Origin: Sandaracinaceae bacterium
GTDB taxonomy: Bacteria > Myxococcota_A > Polyangia > Polyangiales > Houyiibacteriaceae
Length of the DNA: 8,319 bases
Reading direction: 5' to 3'
Assembly: GCA_016706685.1 (NCBI GenBank)
Contig: JADJJE010000045.1
Coordinates: forward strand, 1 to 8,319
A program made the translations under genes and the position numbers. The notes below the pieces were generated by a model that saw only the letters and a list, made by a program, of their open reading frames with translations, had not been told where the DNA came from and did not search any database. Below are positions 1-8,319 of the stretch, piece by piece (position 1 is the stretch's first letter; each line of letters opens with the position of its first letter).

Positions 1-1397
<1,397 letters not shown>

Positions 1398-1401
<4 letters not shown>

Positions 1402-4294
1402 GCGCAGTTCAAGCCCAAGGCCCCAGGCGGGTCATGGGCCCCGTGTCCGGCCGCGCTCGAGGCCGACCTGCGCGACTGGGTGCAGCGCCAAGGCGTCGTC
1501 GTCTGGCTCGACCTCGGCGGCCACTACACGGACTTCGTGGACCGGCTGGAGGCGGCCCGGGCGGCGGGTGACGCTGAGCTACGAGGTCCGGGCGTTTCGC
1601 GGGGAGTCACCTCGCGCTCATGATGGCCCTCGACGGCGTCGCGGCGGGCACGGAGAAGGTGCCCTTGGTCATTCACCTCCCGGGGTTCACCGAGGACAGC
1701 GTCCCGCACACGCCGCTCTCTGGAGCTGTCCGCGGCGGGCGTGCGCTTTCGCAAGGGTCTCAAGACGCTGGTGACCGAAGCTGCCGCGGGGCGGGTGCAC
1801 CCCGACCAGATTGCGGCGTTCGTGGACCAGCCCGGGCTCAGTCTGGCCGGCGCCGACGCCTGGTTGAGCGCGCAGCTGAGCCGCGGGAGGGGGGGCTCGG
1901 CGCGCAGCTCCGCGCCATGAAGCCCACGGCGCTCTTGGACGACCTCCTCTCCACCGGCTTCTTCGCCGGGCACGTGTGGGCGCAGAGGACCAAGGAGGTG
2001 CTGCTGGAGCGCCTCGCCGCGTGGACCGGGCTCCCCGGCCTGGCGCGCCACCACCTGCCGCCCGCCACCCTCGCGCCGAGGACGTCGCCTTCGCGGCCGC
2101 CAGCTGGGCGCTCTGCGTCGAGTACGTGGACGACCTGCGACGTGCGCCCGTGAGCGCCCACCTCGCGACCGCCGGCGCCCTCCCTCGTCCGGTGATCGAC
2201 ACCTGCCGACGCGCTGCGCGCGCACCTGCGCAGGCGCCACGCCACGTTCTACCAGCGCACCGCCGACGAGACCGAGGCGCTGCTGAGCGACGAGGTGAAA
2301 GCCGCCAAAGCCGAGGACCTCGGCAAGGTCGACACCTTCCGCTTCGAGGAGGACAAGGTCCTGAAGGCGGCGCTCGCCGCGCTCGAGAACGCGGCCTGGA
2401 GCCCCGACGCTCGAGTGGGCGAGCACCGGGTGGACCCGAAGCCCGGCTTCGGGTCGTTCTGGCTCCAGGAAGACCCGACGCGCCAGTCGGCCTGGCAGCT
2501 GATCGGCGCGACCGCCAAGCCGGGCGCGGCCGGCGGCGCGCTCGGGAGCCTCGAGACGGCGGTCGACGTCTACGTGCAGCGCGGGGCCGCGGTGGACGAG
2601 GCGCACCGGCACCTTGAGCAGCAGCGCGTGACCTTGCTGTACCCGCAGGTGCCCGAGTTCGAGACGCTGCGCGCACGCCTAGACCAGCTGCGGGTAGCCT
2701 GGCGCACCTGGGCCGACGCCTGGGCCGTGGACTTCAACGCGTTGTGCAAGGTCCACGGCTTTCTTCCCGGGCCCGGGCTCCAGCAGCGCACGCTCTTCGA
2801 GGACGTCGTGCGGCCCATGACCCAGGAGACCGGGCCTACCGCGTACTTCGTGGTGGATGCGATGCGCTTCGAGATGGGCGTCGAGCTCTTTCGCGAGCTC
2901 GAGGGCACGGCGGCCACCACGGTGCTGCTGAAGGCGCGCCTCTCGGAGCTGCCCTCCGTGACCGAGGTGGGCATGAACGTGCTGGCCCCGGTGGCCCACA
3001 ACGGGCGCCTGCAGCCGAAGTTCGACGCCACGCTCAAGATCGCTGGGTTTCAGGCAGGCGAGTTCCGGGTGACCGGCCCCGAGACGCGCAAGCGCGCCAT
3101 GCACGACCGCGTGGGGCGCGACCTGCCCCTGGCTCACCCTGGCCGAGGTGCAGCCCGCGACAGCACCTCGCTCAAGCTCACGGTCGCCGCGCCAGCCTGG
3201 TGGTGGTGCACAGCCAGGAGATCGACAACGCTGGCGAGAAGGGCGTCGGCCCGACCGTGTTCGACAACGTCATGCGCCAGCTACGAGCCGCGTGGCGCTT
3301 GCTGCGTGACGCTGGCGTGAAGCGCTTCGTGTTCACGAGCGACCACGGCTTTTTGCTGCTCGACGACAATGCGCTCGCGGCGCAGCCGCACGGCCGCAAG
3401 ATCGACCCGAAGCGCCGGCACGTCTTCTCGAGCGTGGCTGCCGACCACACCGGCGAAGTGCGCGTGGCCCTCAGCGACCTCGGCTACGACGGGGTGAGCG
3501 GCCACGTGATGTTCCCGGAGTCGACGGCGGTCTTCGACACCGGCCGACGCAACATGAGCTTCGTCCACGGCGGCAACAGCCTCCAGGAGCGGGTGATCCC
3601 CGTGCTGACGGTCGTCCACCGCTCGGCGGCCGGCGGCACCACGCTCGAGTACCGGGTGAGCGCCACGCAGCTGGACGACGTGGCCGGCATGTACTGCGTC
3701 GAGGTGAAGGTGGCCGTCTCGGCGCAACACGCGCTCGACTTCGGCAGCCCCAAGGAGCTCGACCTGGCCCTCCGGGCACTCGACGCCGAGGACGTGCAGG
3801 TGGAGATCTGCCAGGCGCGCGGCAAAGCGCGCATCTCGGGTGGCGCCGTGCACGCGACCGGTGGGCGAACGCTTCGAGCTCTTCTTCCGGCTCACCGGGC
3901 CCAGACACCCGGGTCCCGGTCGGAGCTCCATCACCCGAGCGCCGTCGCGGAGGTCGCGACGTGCGTGCCGCACGCCCGCTTCTCGGTGGTGGGCCCCGGC
4001 TCTCAGCGCCGCCGCCCCCGGCCCGCGGCGCGCGTCGGGGCCTCGCCAGCCGCACGCCCCAAAGGTCAGCTCGGCCAGGCTGGCTGGACGCTCCGAGGGC
4101 GGCGTCCGCCAGGTGTTCGAGCACCTCTTGGCCCACGGCACGGTCACCGAGCCAGAGGCCGCCGCCATGCTGGGCGGCCCCCGGCGGTTCCGGCGCTTTG
4201 CGCGCCAGTTCGAGGACCTCGCCCAGAAGGCGCCCTTCGTGGTGCGCATCGCCGAGGTGGCGGGTGTGAAGCGCTACGTGCGCGAAGGAAACGG

Positions 4295-4298
<4 letters not shown>
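1398..4298 (+). CDS. pglZ: BREX phosphatase-superfamily protein PglZ (frame-disrupted)
   Basis: PglZ is the signature BREX protein, with an alkaline-phosphatase-fold core required for defence. Bridged length is about 966 residues, normal for the large type 2/6 form. Seen in order: N-terminal region with LEADLRDWVQRQGVVVWLDL, YEVRAFRGSHLALMMALDG and VPLVIHLPGF (residues about 20-105); helical middle; PglZ core with YFVVDAMRFEM (metal-site Asp about residue 487), LPSVTEVGMNVLAP (Thr about 522), FTSDHGFLLLD (Asp-His about 648) and FVHGGNSLQERVIPVL (His about 724). A Pro/Ala-rich linker (about 3990-4060) leads to a basic C-terminal helical domain (about 4090-4295). Start ATG 1398 overlaps the pglX stop and has a strong ribosome site. 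Frame changes lie near 1404, 1567, 1604, 1717, 1890, 2072, 2205, 3129, 3153, 3190, 3860, 3902, 3922 and in 3990-4060; none removes a core motif. The stop TGA 4296-4298 overlaps brxD. Identity is secure from the motifs; type 6 is inferred from order. Confidence 0.9.
1889..1895 (+). repeat. Seven-G homopolymer at a frame break in pglZ
   Basis: A run of seven G lies exactly where the pglZ frame changes from the frame reading GADAWLSAQLSRG to the one reading GLGAQLRAMKPTALL. Eight G would restore a continuous frame; a missing base just upstream (about 1881-1887) would do so equally well. It is the longest homopolymer I noticed in the window. It may be a sequencing under-call or a slippage-prone tract. 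Confidence 0.5.
4285..4289 (+). promoter_or_regulatory. Ribosome binding site of brxD
   Basis: AAGGA ends five bases before ATG 4295 and eleven before the second in-frame ATG at 4301. The spacing and the ATGA overlap with the pglZ stop favour 4295 as the start of brxD, although 4301 cannot be excluded. Confidence 0.6.

Positions 4299-8319
<4,021 letters not shown>

Noticed and set aside
1524..2676. Long open frames on the minus strand here, and similarly at about 3281-4249, 5213-6124 and 7229-8188
   Set aside because: They are Arg/Ala/Pro-rich shadows expected opposite GC-rich coding sequence, lack recognisable motifs or ribosome sites, and lie opposite well-identified plus-strand genes.

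Overview
The window is a GC-rich, plus-strand operon fragment that reads as the 3' part of a BREX (bacteriophage exclusion) defence locus. In order it holds the C-terminal part of the adenine methyltransferase PglX, the complete alkaline-phosphatase-superfamily protein PglZ, the complete P-loop ATPase BrxD, and most of the Lhr-like helicase BrxHI, whose far C-terminus carries an RNase D-type exonuclease domain cut off by the window end. PglX directly followed by PglZ, BrxD and BrxHI matches the published gene order of BREX type 6 (brxE-brxA-brxB-brxC-pglX-pglZ-brxD-brxHI). Type 2 shares PglZ, BrxD and BrxHI but normally has pglY next to pglZ. The type assignment is an inference, because the upstream genes lie outside the window.

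Layout: pglX 3' part 1-1401; pglZ 1398-4298; brxD 4295-5624; brxHI 5621 to the window end. Each junction is a 4-base stop/start overlap (ATGA, ATGA, GTGA) preceded by a Shine-Dalgarno-like sequence inside the upstream gene. There is no intergenic DNA and no room for internal promoters or terminators, so one polycistronic, translationally coupled transcript is expected.

The main oddity is the state of the reading frames. Each protein is recognisable end to end only if about 29 single-base frame changes are bridged: about 4 in pglX, 14 in pglZ, 9 in brxD and 2 in brxHI. Many sit in short G or C runs, and each bridge restores conserved sequence without loss of residues. Start codons, ribosome binding sites, catalytic motifs and gene overlaps are all preserved. 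This looks far more like indel error in the read or assembly than like gene decay. The last 1.75 kb (after about 6562) and the stretch from about 18 to 608 are clean.

How the genes would work together, from knowledge of BREX: PglX methylates a non-palindromic host motif that marks self DNA. PglZ, BrxD and the helicase are core or accessory factors required for phage restriction, which acts on phage DNA replication by a mechanism not fully resolved. The helicase-exonuclease fusion is the element with the most mechanistic interest. The host is probably a high-GC proteobacterium or myxobacterium-like organism; this rests on base composition and BREX subtype only and is weak.
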